Shown here piece by piece: positions 33,918 through 45,651 of a stretch of 64,000 nucleotides of DNA. How positions within the stretch are numbered: position 1 is the first letter of the stretch; each line of letters begins with the position of its first letter. Below the pieces are notes generated by a model. The model was not told the origin of the DNA. It ran no database searches and saw only the letters and a list, made by a program, of their open reading frames with translations. The DNA comes from Medicago truncatula (Eukaryota > Streptophyta > Magnoliopsida > Fabales > Fabaceae), in assembly GCF_003473485.1 (NCBI RefSeq), contig NC_053043.1, forward strand, positions 12,100,001 to 12,164,000, written 5' to 3'. Both the position numbers and the translations under genes were made by a program.

Positions 33918-34967
33918 CTTTCTTGCAGGCACTGTCATGGCTAGCAATAGCAATCTCTCCGTCAAGCATATCTGTTTTCACTATCTCTATATATCTTCTT
34001 AGTATTCTAGGAGCTTCAATAACTGAGGTAGGAAATGATGCCATCGTTGCCGAGTTGGGTAAACAGCCTCCGTCTTCAACCAAGCACTCTCAACAACCAT
34101 CTTCCTCAGGCAATCTTCAATCCTTTGCTTGGATAGCTTCCTCTGTAGGAGGAGTTCCCGACAACCTTCTTGGCGGCATTTTCATCAGCCGCCTCTCCAC
34201 AATCCATGTTTATGTTTTTCAGCCTTGTCGTTGCTCTCCAATTCTTCACAACCATTTCGGTTCGCGAAAGCTCTCTTGGACTTCCAAGGAATCCATCTAT
34301 TGGGATAAAGAAACAGCTTTCAGAACTATTGGTCGCATTAAGAAAACCTGAAATCGCTTATTCAATCTCATGGTTTGCATTATCTTATGCGGTTGTTCCC
34401 TTACTTAACGGAACCATGTTCTTTTACCAGACACAATACTTGAAAATCGACTCGTCAGTATTAGGTATCTCCAAGGTTTTTGGTCAGGCAACAATGCTTC
34501 TATGGGGCGTTATATATAATCGATACCTGAAATCTATATCACCTAGGAAACTGATATCAGCGATTCAAGTAACAATTGCATTCTTAATGATTTCAGATGT
34601 CTTATTTGTGCGCGGTTTCTATAGACAAATGGGCGTGCCGGATACACTCTATGTTGTGATTTTCTCAGGATTCTTGGAGGTTCTATTTTTCTTTAAGTTT
34701 CTTCCTTTCACTGTGTTATTAGCACAGCTATGTCCACAAGGTTGTGAAGGGTCAATAATGGCATTTCTTATGTCTGCTGTTGCATTGGCATTCATTGTGA
34801 GTGGATACCTTGGTGTTGCACTTGCATCTTATATTAAGATAACAGGAAGTGATTTTTCAGGATTATCACTTGGACTTGTGATACAAGCTTCATGTACTTT
34901 GTTGCCAATATTTTGGTCATCATGCATACCTGAATATGTAAAAACAAAAGACAAGCGTAAAGACTAA
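33918..34967 (+). pseudogene. FBT exon 2, unit 2, frameshifted
   Basis: The splice acceptor and most of the exon are preserved, but exon 1 is absent. A leucine codon is missing near 34000. A 2-bp deletion in the cgcctctccacaatcc stretch near 34196 shifts the frame after ISRLS, so the C-terminal two thirds are open only in another frame (34170-34967). The part after about 34385 is nearly identical to unit 1: I count one difference to the stop codon. It cannot make the full transporter. Confidence 0.88.
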
Positions 34968-34974
34968 TTAATGT

Positions 34975-35790
34975 AATAGCTTTTAGAAATGTGATAAACA
35001 TAGTGATTTAAGGTGTTGAGCAAATTTTGTGTTCCATTTTTCAGTAGCGTGGTTTATGTTCGTGCAAGATTTTATCCGGTAGGATTGTAATTTTCCAATT
35101 TCATGTTCCGTAAAGGAAAAAATGTTTAGTGAATGTTTTACAGAAAAGCAAAGCCAAACAAGTGGTTGGAGAAGGCACACATACCTTTTTTCCCAGTGGA
35201 ATTTCTGAAATATGTAATGCTGCTTCAAGGCAGAAGGTATGAAATCATATTGAAAAAGTGAACAATCTCACACAGTTAAAAAATGAGCCAACTTTTATAT
35301 ACTACTATTCTTTATGGTCTCTGCCACGTTTTTCCTCAACTTTGTTGCAGTTCAATTATGATATTTCTAAATATCATTTTAAGAATGCTTATGTAACTTA
35401 TAATGTGAGGTTGATTATAAAGATTTTCTACGTTGGAAAATTGATCTTATACAAGTAATTGTCTGAAAATAATATCAATTATTGGATCATAAGATGGTGG
35501 ACATATATCAATTCTTTGAAATACTAGAGACCACAATACAATTCGATCAATGAACATTGCAATTTGGAAGTAAATAGTACTGATATGTTACTACATGTGC
35601 AAATGAGGTGTGAAAGTTGAGAGCTCTTAGTCCCACATTGCTTGCAAAGAAACAAAACACATGTGAAGTTGTTATATATAAGATGGCAAGTGTATTACAA
35701 ACAATTGCAGTTTCATAGAGGTGCCTATTGGCTATTGTGGTAACATTGGCACGGATCAGTGGTGTTGGTTTAAAAAGTAAAAAATTTCTT
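34975..35790 (+). repeat. Shared 3' flank, copy 2
   Basis: Same sequence family as 30776-31560 (gtgatttaaggtgttgagca, gaaaaagtgaacaatctcac), with an extra stretch acataccttttttcccagtgg also seen near 37700 and 50640. Confidence 0.75.
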
Positions 35791-35929
35791 TAAACCTTGA
35801 TCATTTTCTTTTTGTTTTCAAATTAGCTTGTTAGCACTCTCTCTCAATATAATTATTATGTAATAGATTATGTATAATAATGTAATATAACTTGCCAAAA
35901 AATCAATTATTCGTGTAGTCCATCATTAC

Positions 35930-36905
35930 TACTTATGTCTTCATCTTGTTCTTGGTTGGTTATTCTGGATTCACCAGCTTCATTAGATTTTCTTCTTAGA
36001 GACGGAATCTATGATCAAGACATGGTTGGTGATGCTTATTCTTTTCATGTCCGCAAACTATTTACAACACAGTGTCTATGAGAAATATCAAGTACCTAGT
36101 CTGTTTATCTTTGGGGACTCTTTATATGATAGTGAAAACAACAATAACCTTCCTACCTTTGCTTAATTTGATTACAAACCTTATGGAATCGATTCCTTCC
36201 TCGCTCGGCGCAACCAGAAGATTTACCAACGGTCGAACTGCAATTAACATAATAAGTAACGTTCTTTCGGTTTATCTATATTATTGTGAACTATTGTTGT
36301 TATCTCTTTGTGTTTCAACTCAAACTAAAGTCATTTCTTTGACTATAGCTTGCCTTCTTGGATTTTAGATATTCATTCCATCATTTGCAAACACTAATGG
36401 TTTAGATATTCTCAAAGGTGTGAATTATGCATATGAGGGAGCAGGAATTCGTATCGAGACAAGCATGACTAAAGTTTAAATAAATTGTAGTTTTTTATGG
36501 TTGGTACTTATCTTCAATGGGTTTGTCATAGTCACCAAACATTAGTACACTATCACATCGACACTGATAATAATTTGAAAATTGACATAATTAAACCAAT
36601 GTAACCACACAATTCTTAAAATAAAAAATGTAACCATAGTGCCACACAAGTCACGGTCATGTCTGTATCAAATACTAACACGTGTCGAATACCATACACA
36701 TGGATCATAAATACCGGTGCTACAAAATGTATGTTACATTGCTCATACATGTCACCAAATTAGCATATGTCCATACAAACTTGGTATTACAGTTGACAAA
36801 TCACCGACTTATAGTTTCTGAAATTGCTACTAGACTTGGAAGTCTTGAAAAAACTCAGCAATACCTTAACAAATGTTTGTGTTATGTAATAGGATGTAAT
36901 GTTAC
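35930..36905 (+). pseudogene. GDSL esterase/lipase pseudogene 2 (three exon remnants)
   Basis: Exon 1 around 36098 reads LFIFGDSLYDSENNNNLPTF, then an in-frame stop, DYKPYGID and a shifted RRFTNGRTAINII. The GDS motif carries the would-be nucleophile serine. Exon 2 (about 36350-36475) reads SFANTNGLDILKGVNYAYEG. Exon 3 (about 36805-36895) reads VSEIATRLGSLEKTQQYLNK, then CLCYV, where a functional gene would continue to the GSND block. It is dead by stop, frameshift and truncation. Confidence 0.8.
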
Positions 36906-37124
36906 ATAAACAATTAATGAAATATTATTCTGTTGGGAATATATATCCTCTAATGTTAAAAACAGAAATGTATTCGTTAAATGTGGATAACTTTATCTTT
37001 TTCTTTATATTATATTATCATTTAATTTTACAAGGGCATCCATAATGGTAACTGTTTCATCTGAGTGCTGCTATATTGCATGAGGGCCACAACAAATCAA
37101 ATCGTACGACTTGTTAAACTATGG

Positions 37125-37490
37125 GAAAAGAAACAACTTTCAGAACTATTGGTCGCACTAAGAAAACATAAATTCGCTGGTCAATCTCATGGTTTGCATT
37201 ATCTTATGCTGTTATTCCCTTACTTAACAGAACCATGTTCTTTTACCAGACATAATACTTGAAAATTGACTCCTCGGGTATTAGGCATCTCCAAGGTTTT
37301 TTGTCGGGCAACAATGCTTCTATGGGGTGTTATATTTAACTGATGCTGAAAATTTGTCTCACTGAGCAAACTGATATCAGCTACTCAAGCGTAAAGACTA
37401 ATCAATGCCAATATTTTGGTCATCATGCATACCTGAATTTGTAAAAACAAAAGACAAGTGTAAAGACAAATTATTAATGTAATAGCTTTT
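37125..37490 (+). pseudogene. FBT exon 2 fragment, unit 3
   Basis: It starts in the QLSELLVALRK block, runs through the GTMFFYQ region with stops and indels, then jumps from the SATQA-like codons straight to the end of the exon (atattttggtcatcatgcat, aaaacaaaagacaag). The start and about 350 bp of the middle are deleted. Confidence 0.85.
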
Positions 37491-38345
37491 AGAAATGTGA
37501 TGGTGGTTTAAGGGGTTGAACAAATTTTGTGTTCCATACTTCCATTTTTCAGTGGCATGGTTTATGTTGGTGCGAGATTTTTCATATATAGGATTGTAAT
37601 TTTCTAATGTCATGTTTAGCCAATGTTTTTGTGAAAAAAAGATGTTTAGTGAATGTTTTACAGAAAATCAAAACTGCTTTTATGATCAAGTGGTTAGAGA
37701 AGGCACACATACCTTATTTTTCAGTAGAATCTCTGAAATATGTAATGCTGCTTGAAGGCAGAAGGTATGAAATCATATTGAAAAAGTAAACAATCTCACA
37801 CAGTTAAAAATTGAGTCAACTTTTATATGGTACTATTCTTTATATCTCCGCCACTTTTTTCCTCAACCTTGTTTCAGTTTAATTATGAGATTTCTAAATA
37901 TCAATTTAAGAATGCTTATGTAACATATAATGTGAGGTTGATTATAAAGAATTTGCTAAGTTGAAAAAGTGATCTTATGCAAGTAGTTGTCTGAAAATAA
38001 TCTCAATTATACGTCAATTCTTTGAAATACCAGAGGCTTAAGAACATTGCAATTTGGAAGTAAGTAGGACTGATATCTTACTAGAAGTGCCAAGTGAGGT
38101 GTGAAAGTAGAGAGTATAAATATGGCTTTTAGTCCCATATTGCTTGCAAAGAAACATAATACGTGAAGTTTTTCTATATAAAGATGACAAGTGAATGACT
38201 AACAAATGCAATTTGGCTGAGATGTCTATTGGTTATTCCTGTCCCAATGACACTGTTCTAGTGCCACACCCCCGAAACTGCCAACTTTTCCAACTTGTCG
38301 TTTGATCGGTAGTGTAGTTCTGGGGGTGCTATCTGGAATAGTAGC
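37480..38345 (+). repeat. Shared 3' flank, copy 3
   Basis: Same family as 30776-31560. The end (cctgtcccaatgacactgtt, gccacacccccgaaactgcc) is closest to copies at 46976, 58500 and 59910. Confidence 0.7.
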
Positions 38346-38399
38346 ATTGACAGGTTAAAAAGTTCAATTTTTTTTTTAGAAATCACAACTTTGATCCCT

Positions 38400-38565
38400 T
38401 TTTTTCTCTTCATTTTCTTCGTTGATTCAGCTCAAACTAATGTCGTTTCATTGAGCTGCTACTCTACTTCTTGGATTTGAGAATTTAATTTCATCATTTG
38501 CAAACCCTAATGGTTTAGACATACTTAAAGGTCCGAACTATGCCAACTATAATCGTAGTTTTTGA
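38400..38565 (+). pseudogene. GDSL lipase exon 2 fragment 3
   Basis: cttggatttgagaatttaat followed by a stretch translating SFANPNGLDILKG. Only exon 2 survives. Confidence 0.55.
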
Positions 38566-38879
38566 TTGTTCATCTTTAACTTCAATTGGTTTTTGATAGG
38601 TGTCTAGAGGATTATGTAGTACTCACGCAATTATCAAACACGACACTGACACGTCAACAGCAGTAATAATTTGAAGAAAAAAAAAACTTACATTTAAATG
38701 TAATCACACGACTCTATATTGTGTCGGCATCAATATTGACATGTGTCAGATACCTGAGACATAGATCTAAAGTGTCGATGCTACAAAATGTATGCTACAT
38801 TGCTCATACATGTCACCAAATTAACATTATTTATGTCCATACATGATTTTGTATAGAAAGTTGAATCGAAAGTTTTCGA

Positions 38880-39200
38880 TAAGTAATCAGCTTCTTCGTG
38901 TGGTCACAAATCAAGCTAAGTTCACCGTTTTTCTTCCAAAACTACTCACAGTTTCACCCTATGTGACACATCATTGAGGTTTCTTGGAAACCTCCACCAT
39001 TCAACTACTATAAATGTTGATGGTCTCATGAAAGACACCAGAGATTCTATTTGTGGATGAATAACTAGAGATCCTCGTGGTAGATTCATTCACGATTTCT
39101 AAAATAGACTCAAAACTTGATCTGCTGTGTCGGCAGAACTCTGTGCTCTTCGCATTGGAGTTGATGATATAGCAAACCAGTTAATTATATCAATAATGTC
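38880..39200 (+). pseudogene. RNase H-like fragment in the array (copy 1)
   Basis: Conceptual translation in patches gives FLGNLHHST, INVDG (the first catalytic aspartate strand), KDTRDSICG, ITRDPRGRFIHDF and SAELCALRIGVDDIA (the glutamate helix), the order of plant RVT_3/RNase H-like domains. Stops and frameshifts break it. The same sequence recurs at 60540-60840. Confidence 0.65.
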
Positions 39201-39235
39201 ACAATTGCAGCCACTAAAAGCATGCATGAAATCAT

Positions 39236-39265
39236 AGACTAATACAGTTAATTGACAGCGGAATC
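39236..39265 (+). repeat. Truncated copy of the unrecognised segment
   Basis: agactaatacagttaattgacagcggaatcca matches 46466-46496 and about 61120-61143, then breaks where hAT-derived sequence begins. Confidence 0.55.
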
Positions 39266-39620
39266 CACGGTGGTGGAAGTAGAAAAAATATCTCGGGTGG
39301 GCCAGCAAAATATACTCGGATATATAAACATAAATTTGTCTGTTGTAATAAACGCCAAACACAAAGTTTCATCAAAATAGTAAACTACATACCTTAGAAA
39401 ATTAAAATAATTCGTTATGCGATCCAACTAACTTGAAATCATCAATGACCAACTCATAACTAATACTTGCACTAATTTCCCTTTCAATATAAACCGTCAT
39501 GCTATCATTTAGAAACCCACTTCCCATTTTGTTTCTCAACCTAGTCTTGATAATCTTCATTGCTGAAAAAGATCTCTCAGTTGTGGCCGTAGAAGCTGGA
39601 AGAGTCATGATAAGGCGGAG
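39266..39620 (-). mobile_element. 3' part of an autonomous-type hAT transposon
   Basis: It begins at the break in the array sequence near 39266 (cggtggtgg...) and contains a transposase C-terminus (39402-39608). The 5' part is missing; FBT intron sequence resumes at about 39625. Confidence 0.6.
39402..39608 (-). pseudogene. hAT transposase C-terminal dimerisation fragment
   Basis: 68 codons include LPASTATTERSFSAMKIIKT, RLRNKMGSGFLNDSM and VYIEREI. This is the hAT-family dimerisation region as found in plant 'TTF-type zinc finger/HAT dimerisation' transposases. The N-terminal zinc finger and catalytic core are absent, so it is a truncated, non-functional remnant. Confidence 0.88.
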
Positions 39621-39621
39621 T

Positions 39622-41276
39622 ATAAATTAAATATGTGATATCTTACGATTCATTATAAGATTCGATCCATGATTTGGAAAATAGTTCTTCCGGTTCACGT
39701 TATGAATCTCGAATCGATAAGGATGTTTATTTCCCTTGTAGTGTAATGCAATATGTCCTGATACCAGGTTTCTGTGGGTGAGTAGTAGTAACACATTACC
39801 CCTTTTTCCCTGCATCAGTCCAAAGGCAGAACAGAAAAAATGGGATCTTATGGATTCTGGCCAGTAATGTGATCAATCCAAAAGAAAGAATAAACAAAAG
39901 AAAGAAAAACCGAAACCCTGATTCAAAAGGAAACTTAGATACTTGAATATGAATATAGTTAGGAACTATTTAAATGAATGAATGTCGTTGTTGCTTGAAT
40001 CTAAAAACAGAATAAGTATATACTCGTTAGCTTCCTTATGAAGGAAGTGTAATAAATCACAATTATTTCTAGGAACTGGAAAATAGGTCAATGGTTATTG
40101 AATTGGTTTCTTTTATATATAATAGAAGAAGGGATAGAAAGAATCATCCTGAGGCAAACTGGTCAATAATGAATACAAGAGACTATTTATACATACAAGT
40201 TCATATGAAAACGAAGAAGATAACAACGATAACTAGCCTAAGTACATTTCTCTAATAAGAACATTTTGAATCAGCCATTTCCCTCAAAGCAGTAGTTCTA
40301 CTCATGAAAATGCAAAACTGATTGCAACTTTTACTTGAGGCAATGATCAGAACCGTTTCTAAGAACACAAGCAAATGCTACTTGAAATTGAGAAAGTGCT
40401 GCATTTTTTAGTTATCTTCATTTTGAATTTTATTTTCAGCAATTGCTTATCAGATCATCCCTGTCAGTTCGATTCTGATCCACCTTTAATTTTCTGACAT
40501 ACAATGGTTATTAAAACTGGAGACTTGGTTTTTACTTCATTCAATGCTAGACTAAATCTGGATATGTTGTTGTGACTATATAACCTTATGCCGCACTGCA
40601 ATCTTTACCCCTGCATTGTTCATTCCATTTGGTATAAAAGGTTGATATAATTAAACCTTGTCATGTATTTATTGGTCTATGGGGTCATATTTTTCTTAGG
40701 TGTGAGTGTGACATGGTGGAACTTCATGTAAACTGTTTCTTCTGTTCTGTCCCCTTTGGGCTATGAATCCCAGTTTTCACTTATTAGCAAGAATACCTTA
40801 AAAATTTATCCTCATCAAAATGTTAGCTCGGAGGGAACTGGTTTGGTGACTGGTAAGGATCGGTTACGTCTAGTATATGCAAATTATTAACCAGTTGCAC
40901 GATGCGTCAAAACATGGCATGAATAAGTTCTCTCAGGCTGCAACTTTTCGTTTGACCTGATTTTCTGGAGCCTCCCCCTCCTTTTTTTGGTAGAAATATT
41001 GTCCCTAGTTTCTTGGTTGCTAAAGTTGGAGTTGATACTGATGCCTTTTCAGTTATGTTCTCGTCCATAAGAGCAGCTTTGTTGGCATTTTTCCAATTTC
41101 ATGCAAGCTGCCTTATTAAGGGAAAGTTATCAAATTTCGCCAATGCTTTAAGGATAATCATATCTATCATGAACTTTAAAACTGTTCTATTGTTTATCAT
41201 TTTATTGCATGTCTAATTTGTACTTCTATTGTTTATAACTATATTGCTAAATATTTCCTTAAATTTGTTTATGCAG
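39622..41276 (+). repeat. Duplicated FBT intron 1 (unit 4)
   Basis: It starts at the intron point cgattcattataagattcga (unit 1 near 27877) and runs to the acceptor tttgtttatgcag. It has internal deletions relative to unit 1; no exon 1 is found. Confidence 0.78.
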
Positions 41277-42331
41277 CTTTCTTGCAGGCACTGTCATGGC
41301 TAGCAATAGCAATCTCTCCGTCAAGCATATCTGTTTTCACTATCTCTATATATCTTCTTCTTAGTATTCTAGGAGCTTCAATAACTGAGGTAAAAAATGA
41401 TGCCATCGTTGCCGAGTTGGGTAAACAGCCTCCGTCTTCAACCAAGCACTCTCAACAACCATCTTCCTCAGGCAATCTTCAATCCTTTGTTTGGATAGCT
41501 TCCTCTGTAGGAGGAGTCGCCGGCAACCTTCTTGGTGGCATTTTCATCAGCCGCTTCTCTCCACAATCCATGTTTATGTTTTTTGGCCTTCTTGTTGCTC
41601 TCCAATTCTTCATAACCGTTTCGGTTCACGAAAGCTCTCTCGGACTTTCAAAGAATCCATCAATTGGGATAAAGAAACAGCTTTCAGAACTATCTGCCGC
41701 ACTAAGAAAACCTGAAATCACGTATTCAATCTCATGGTTTGCATTATCTTATGCAGTTGTTCCCTTACTTAACGGAACCATGTTCATTTACCAGACACAA
41801 TACTTGAAAATCGACTCGTCAGTGTTAGGTATCTCCAAGGTTTTTGGTCAGGAAACAATGCTTCTATGGGGTATTATATATAATCGATACCTGAAATCTA
41901 TATCACCTAGGAAACTGATATCAGCGATTCAAGCAACAATTGCATTCTTAATGATTTCAGATGTCTTATTTGTGCACGGCTTCTATAGACAAATGGGCGT
42001 GCTGGACACACTCTATGTTGTGATTTTCTCAGGATTCTTGGAGGTTCTATTTTTCTTTAAGTTTCTGCCATTCACTGTGTTATTAGCACAGCTATGTCCA
42101 CAAGGTTGCGAAGGGTCAATAATGGCATTTCTTATGTCTGCTGTTGCATTGGCATTCATTGTGAGTGGATACCTTGGTGTTGCACTTGCATCTTATATTA
42201 AGATAACAGGAAGTGATTTTTCAGGATTGTCACTTGGACTTGTGATACAAGCTTCATGTACTTTGTTGCCAATATTTTGGTCATCATGCATACCTGAATA
42301 TGTAAAAACAAAAGACAAGCATAAAGACTAA
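41277..42331 (+). CDS. FBT terminal exon, unit 4: intact frame, no exon 1
   Basis: The acceptor (tttatgcag) and the whole exon are intact: 351 codons in frame with no stop, the same length as exon 2 of the complete gene. It retains GASITEVKNDAIVAELG, SSVGGVAGNLLGG, LGISKVFGQ, CPQGCEGSIMAFLMSA and the KTKDKHKD end. Changes from unit 1 include EVGND to EVKND, FFYQ to FIYQ, and VRGFYRQMGV to VHGFYRQMGV. The first ~100 residues of the transporter are not encoded nearby. It could be an alternative last exon of the gene starting at 26713, or a recently silenced copy. An independent functional transporter is unlikely without exon 1. Confidence 0.7.
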
Positions 42332-42334
42332 TTA

Positions 42335-43190
42335 ATGTAATAGCTTTTAAAAATGTATTAGTGATTTAAGGTGTTGAGCAAATTTTATGTTCCATTTATC
42401 ACTATTGTGGTTTATGTTGGTGCTAGAATTTTCCAGTAGGATTGTATTTTCTTATTTCATGTTGAGTAAAGAAAAAAATGTTTAGTCAATGTTTCATAGA
42501 AAAGCAAAGCCAAACAAGTGGTTGAAGAAGGTATGTAATGCTGCTTGAAGGCAGAAGGTATGAAATCATATTGAAAAAGTGAACAATCCCATACAGTCAA
42601 AATTGAGCCAACTTTTATATACCAATATTCTTTATGGTCTCTACCACTTTTTGTGTTTCAGTTCAATTATGATATTTCTAAATATCAATTTATGAATGCT
42701 TATGTAACTTATAATGTGAGGTTGATTATAAAGAATTTGCTACGCTGGAAAAGTGATCTTATATAAGTAGTTGTCTGAAAAAAATATCAATTATTGGATC
42801 ATAATATGGTTGACATACATCAATTCTTTGAAATACTAGAGGCCACAGTACAATCGATCATAGAGCATTGCAAGTAAGTAGCACTGATATGTTACTACAA
42901 AACTACCAAGTGAGGTGTGAAAGTAGACAGTGTAAATATGGCTTTTAGTCCCATATTGCTAGCAAAGAAACATAACACATGTGAAGTTGTTATATATAAG
43001 ATGGCAAGTGAATTACCAATAATTGCAGTTTCACAGAGGTGCTATTGGCTATCGCTGTGCCAATGCCGCTGTTCCCGTCCAGTAATACCAGCGAAACTAT
43101 AGACTTCTCCGACTTTTAATTTGATCGTGAGTAGTGGTTTTGGTGGTAATATTGGCACTGGATCAGTGGCGTTGGACGGTTTAAAAAGTA
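42335..43190 (+). repeat. Shared 3' flank, copy 4
   Basis: Same family as 30776-31560, with a deletion that joins gaagaagg directly to tatgtaatgctgcttgaag near 42530. Confidence 0.75.
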
Positions 43191-43239
43191 AAAAAAATCT
43201 TTAAACATTATAACCTTCATCATTTTTGTTTCATATTCA

Positions 43240-43890
43240 AATTAGCTTGTTAGCACTCTATCTCAAGATAATTATTATGAAAAAAAATTATATTATAGAT
43301 AATAATGTAATGTAACTTACCAAAAAACCAATTATTCGTGTGGTCCATCATTAATACTCATGAGTTATGTCTTCATCTTGTTCTTGGTTGGTTATTCTGG
43401 ATTCACTAGTTTCATTATATTTTCTTCTTAGAGACGGAATCTATGATCAAGACATGGTTGGTGATGCTTATTCTTTTCATGTCCACAAACTATTTACAAC
43501 ACTGTGTCTGAGAAATATCAAGTACCTAGTGTGTTTCATTGGAGACTCTTATGATAGGGAAAACAACAATAACCTTCCTACCTTTACTGAATTTGATTAG
43601 AAACCTTATGGAATCGACTCCCCGATCAGTGCAGCCAGAAGATTTACCAATGGTCGAACTGCAATTGACATAATAAGTAACATTCTTTCAATTTAACTAT
43701 ATTATTATGAACTATTAGTTATCTTTGTGTGGTTCAGCTCAAATTAAAGACATTTCATTGATTGCAGCTCACCTTGTTGGATTTTAGAAATTCATTCCAT
43801 CATTTGCAAACACTAATGGTTCAGACATACTCAGAGATGTGAACTATGCATCAGAGGGAGCAGGAATTTGTATCGAGACAAGTATGACTA
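43240..43890 (+). pseudogene. GDSL esterase/lipase pseudogene 4
   Basis: Exon 1 reads CFIGDSYDRENNNNLPTF, TEFD, stop, then KPYGIDSPISAARRFTNGRT. Exon 2 (about 43768-43885) reads SFANTNGSDILRDVNYASEG. Codons lost in the FIFGDSL block and the stop make it non-functional. No exon 3 remnant was found before the hAT insertion. Confidence 0.75.
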
Positions 43891-44104
43891 AATTATAAAT
43901 AAATCATAGTTTTTTATTGTTCATCTTTATCTTCAATAGGTTTTTAGTAGATGATATAGGACTATGTAGCATTGACTTAGTCATCTGACACACATATCGA
44001 CATCGGTAATATTTTATGAAAATGACACAACTGAACACACCAATCAAAAGTGTCGGTGCTACAAAACGTATGTTGCATTGCTCATACAAAATGTATGTTA
44101 CATT

Positions 44105-44457
44105 CAGGGGCGGATCTTAGTAGAGACCCATGGGTACCATGGCATCCCCTGGGTTTCCAATATATATCATATTAGGCATATTATTTTAGTAATGTTTCAG
44201 CGGTAAGTTAGTCTTATAGTCCCCCCACGGTCGCGAGTTCGACACTCACGCCATATTTTTTGACATTTTTCTCTCGTATTTACATTTTTTATTCAAAAAA
44301 ACCACTAGCAGGGGTTCGAACTTGCATCCATTTGGTGCTTTCAAACAATTTCAACCACTACAACAAGTGATTATTTTTATCTATTTCTTGAAATTGATTT
44401 ATATATATTTGATGGTGGTTTGGCACCCCCAATAAATTCACTCAAGATCCGCCACTG
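44105..44457. mobile_element. hAT-type MITE with perfect 8-bp duplication
   Basis: The termini are CAGGGGCGGATCTT and AAGATCCGCCACTG, flanked on both sides by gttacatt (44097-44104 and 44458-44465). The uninterrupted target is visible in other units (near 36731, 49528 and 59130). The interior holds a gcgagttcgacactcac sequence that resembles a B box, and no gene. Confidence 0.9.
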
Positions 44458-44603
44458 GTTACATTGCTCATACATGTCACCAAATTAACATTATGTCCAT
44501 ACATGGTTTTGTATAGAAAGTTTAATAGGAACTTGTTGATAAGTAATCAGCTTCTTGGCCTTGTCACTAATCAAGCTGAGTTCACCGTATCTTCCTCACA
44601 ATC

Positions 44604-45651
44604 TTAGTGTTCATCAAAAACAGTTTACAGCAGCAGAGTTCTTATCAGAGTCTAAAATAGAGTAATGCAGCGAAAATTAACTAAACACGAAGAGAGAGAA
44701 GAGAAAGAGACGACACAAGTAAATTTCCTTCCACAAACCGAGAGTAGTTCAGTCCCCTTACATTTTCAAAAGATTTTCACTATAATCTCACATATTACAA
44801 ATTGCTCAAACACACAAGTAAGAGGCTTCTTTTGCTCAATCACACAAGAAAAAGACTTCTACAATATAAGTTTAATCAAATAAAAAGAGATTGGTGTTTA
44901 CACTTGATATACAATCAGATGACTTCTGATACTTAGAAATTCTAAGATAAGAGTTTGTAAGAATTTCTCTAAATGTTTGTGCACTATATAATTTGACAAA
45001 GTAAGGACACGTGTAAAATGACAGAAGTCTTATTATTTTTCTTAAACTACTCAGGTCCTTATATAGGGGAAATTCAAAGAGCCATTGTTGAAGTGTGTCA
45101 GCACATCAAAGAGTCCACGAGAAGCTTGACCAGAAACGTTAAAATATTTCCTCAAATGGTTAATGCCGTTGAATAATCTTTGAAGATCCTTTGCTACAGA
45201 AAGAATGATCCGTTGAATTCTTTTTGTCTTTAAATTTTCTTGTTTGTATCTGCACATGTTCAGAAGACGACAAATTGTACTATTCAGAGTTTGATAGCGA
45301 CCTTGCTTCAGAAGACGACAAAACTGGTCAAAGTCTTCAGTTGGTGAAATGGTCTTTAGATGCTTCAATCCTGTAGAGTCTTCATTCCTTCAGATTCTGA
45401 GAGATAAGCTTCTTATGATTAGATAGTTGACTTTCTGGTTGACCTTTCTTTAGATCCTGTTCCAAGTCATTCTAGCTTTTCTTTTCTTTCAGATTATGCG
45501 TATACTTCAGAACTAAAAACTTGACTTTCAGAGTCAGAAATTAAGTTTATGATTCTGCACACTTAAACTCACATTAACATATCTAATTGTTCTTTTCATA
45601 CTTTATTATCATCAAAACTTCAGAGACATGTTCAAAACTCATCTTGATTCA
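44604..45651 (-). mobile_element. Probable solo LTR (Copia-type)
   Basis: The minus strand starts TGTTGAATCAAGATGAGTTT, a start I associate with legume Copia LTRs, and ends about 1.05 kb later in TTTTTGATGAACA (TG...CA). It contains short direct repeats of ttcagaagacgacaaa. No integrase or reverse transcriptase is present, and I could not confirm a 5-bp duplication. It splits array sequence that resumes at 45652 with an RNase H-like end. Confidence 0.55.

Noticed and set aside
34170-34967. Separate 265-aa transporter gene
   Set aside because: It is the frameshifted remainder of unit 2's exon 2; no exon 1 and the ATG lies within the former ISRLS/SPQS region.
36682-36909. Independent small gene (75 codons)
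   Set aside because: Its second half is exon 3 of the GDSL pseudogene and the first half is array spacer.
41282-42331. Complete stand-alone 349-aa transporter
   Set aside because: The apparent start is a TTG inside FLQALSW next to a splice acceptor; the frame is a terminal exon and lacks the first membrane segments.
45051-45368. 105-codon minus-strand gene
   Set aside because: Lies wholly within the probable LTR and shows no domain.
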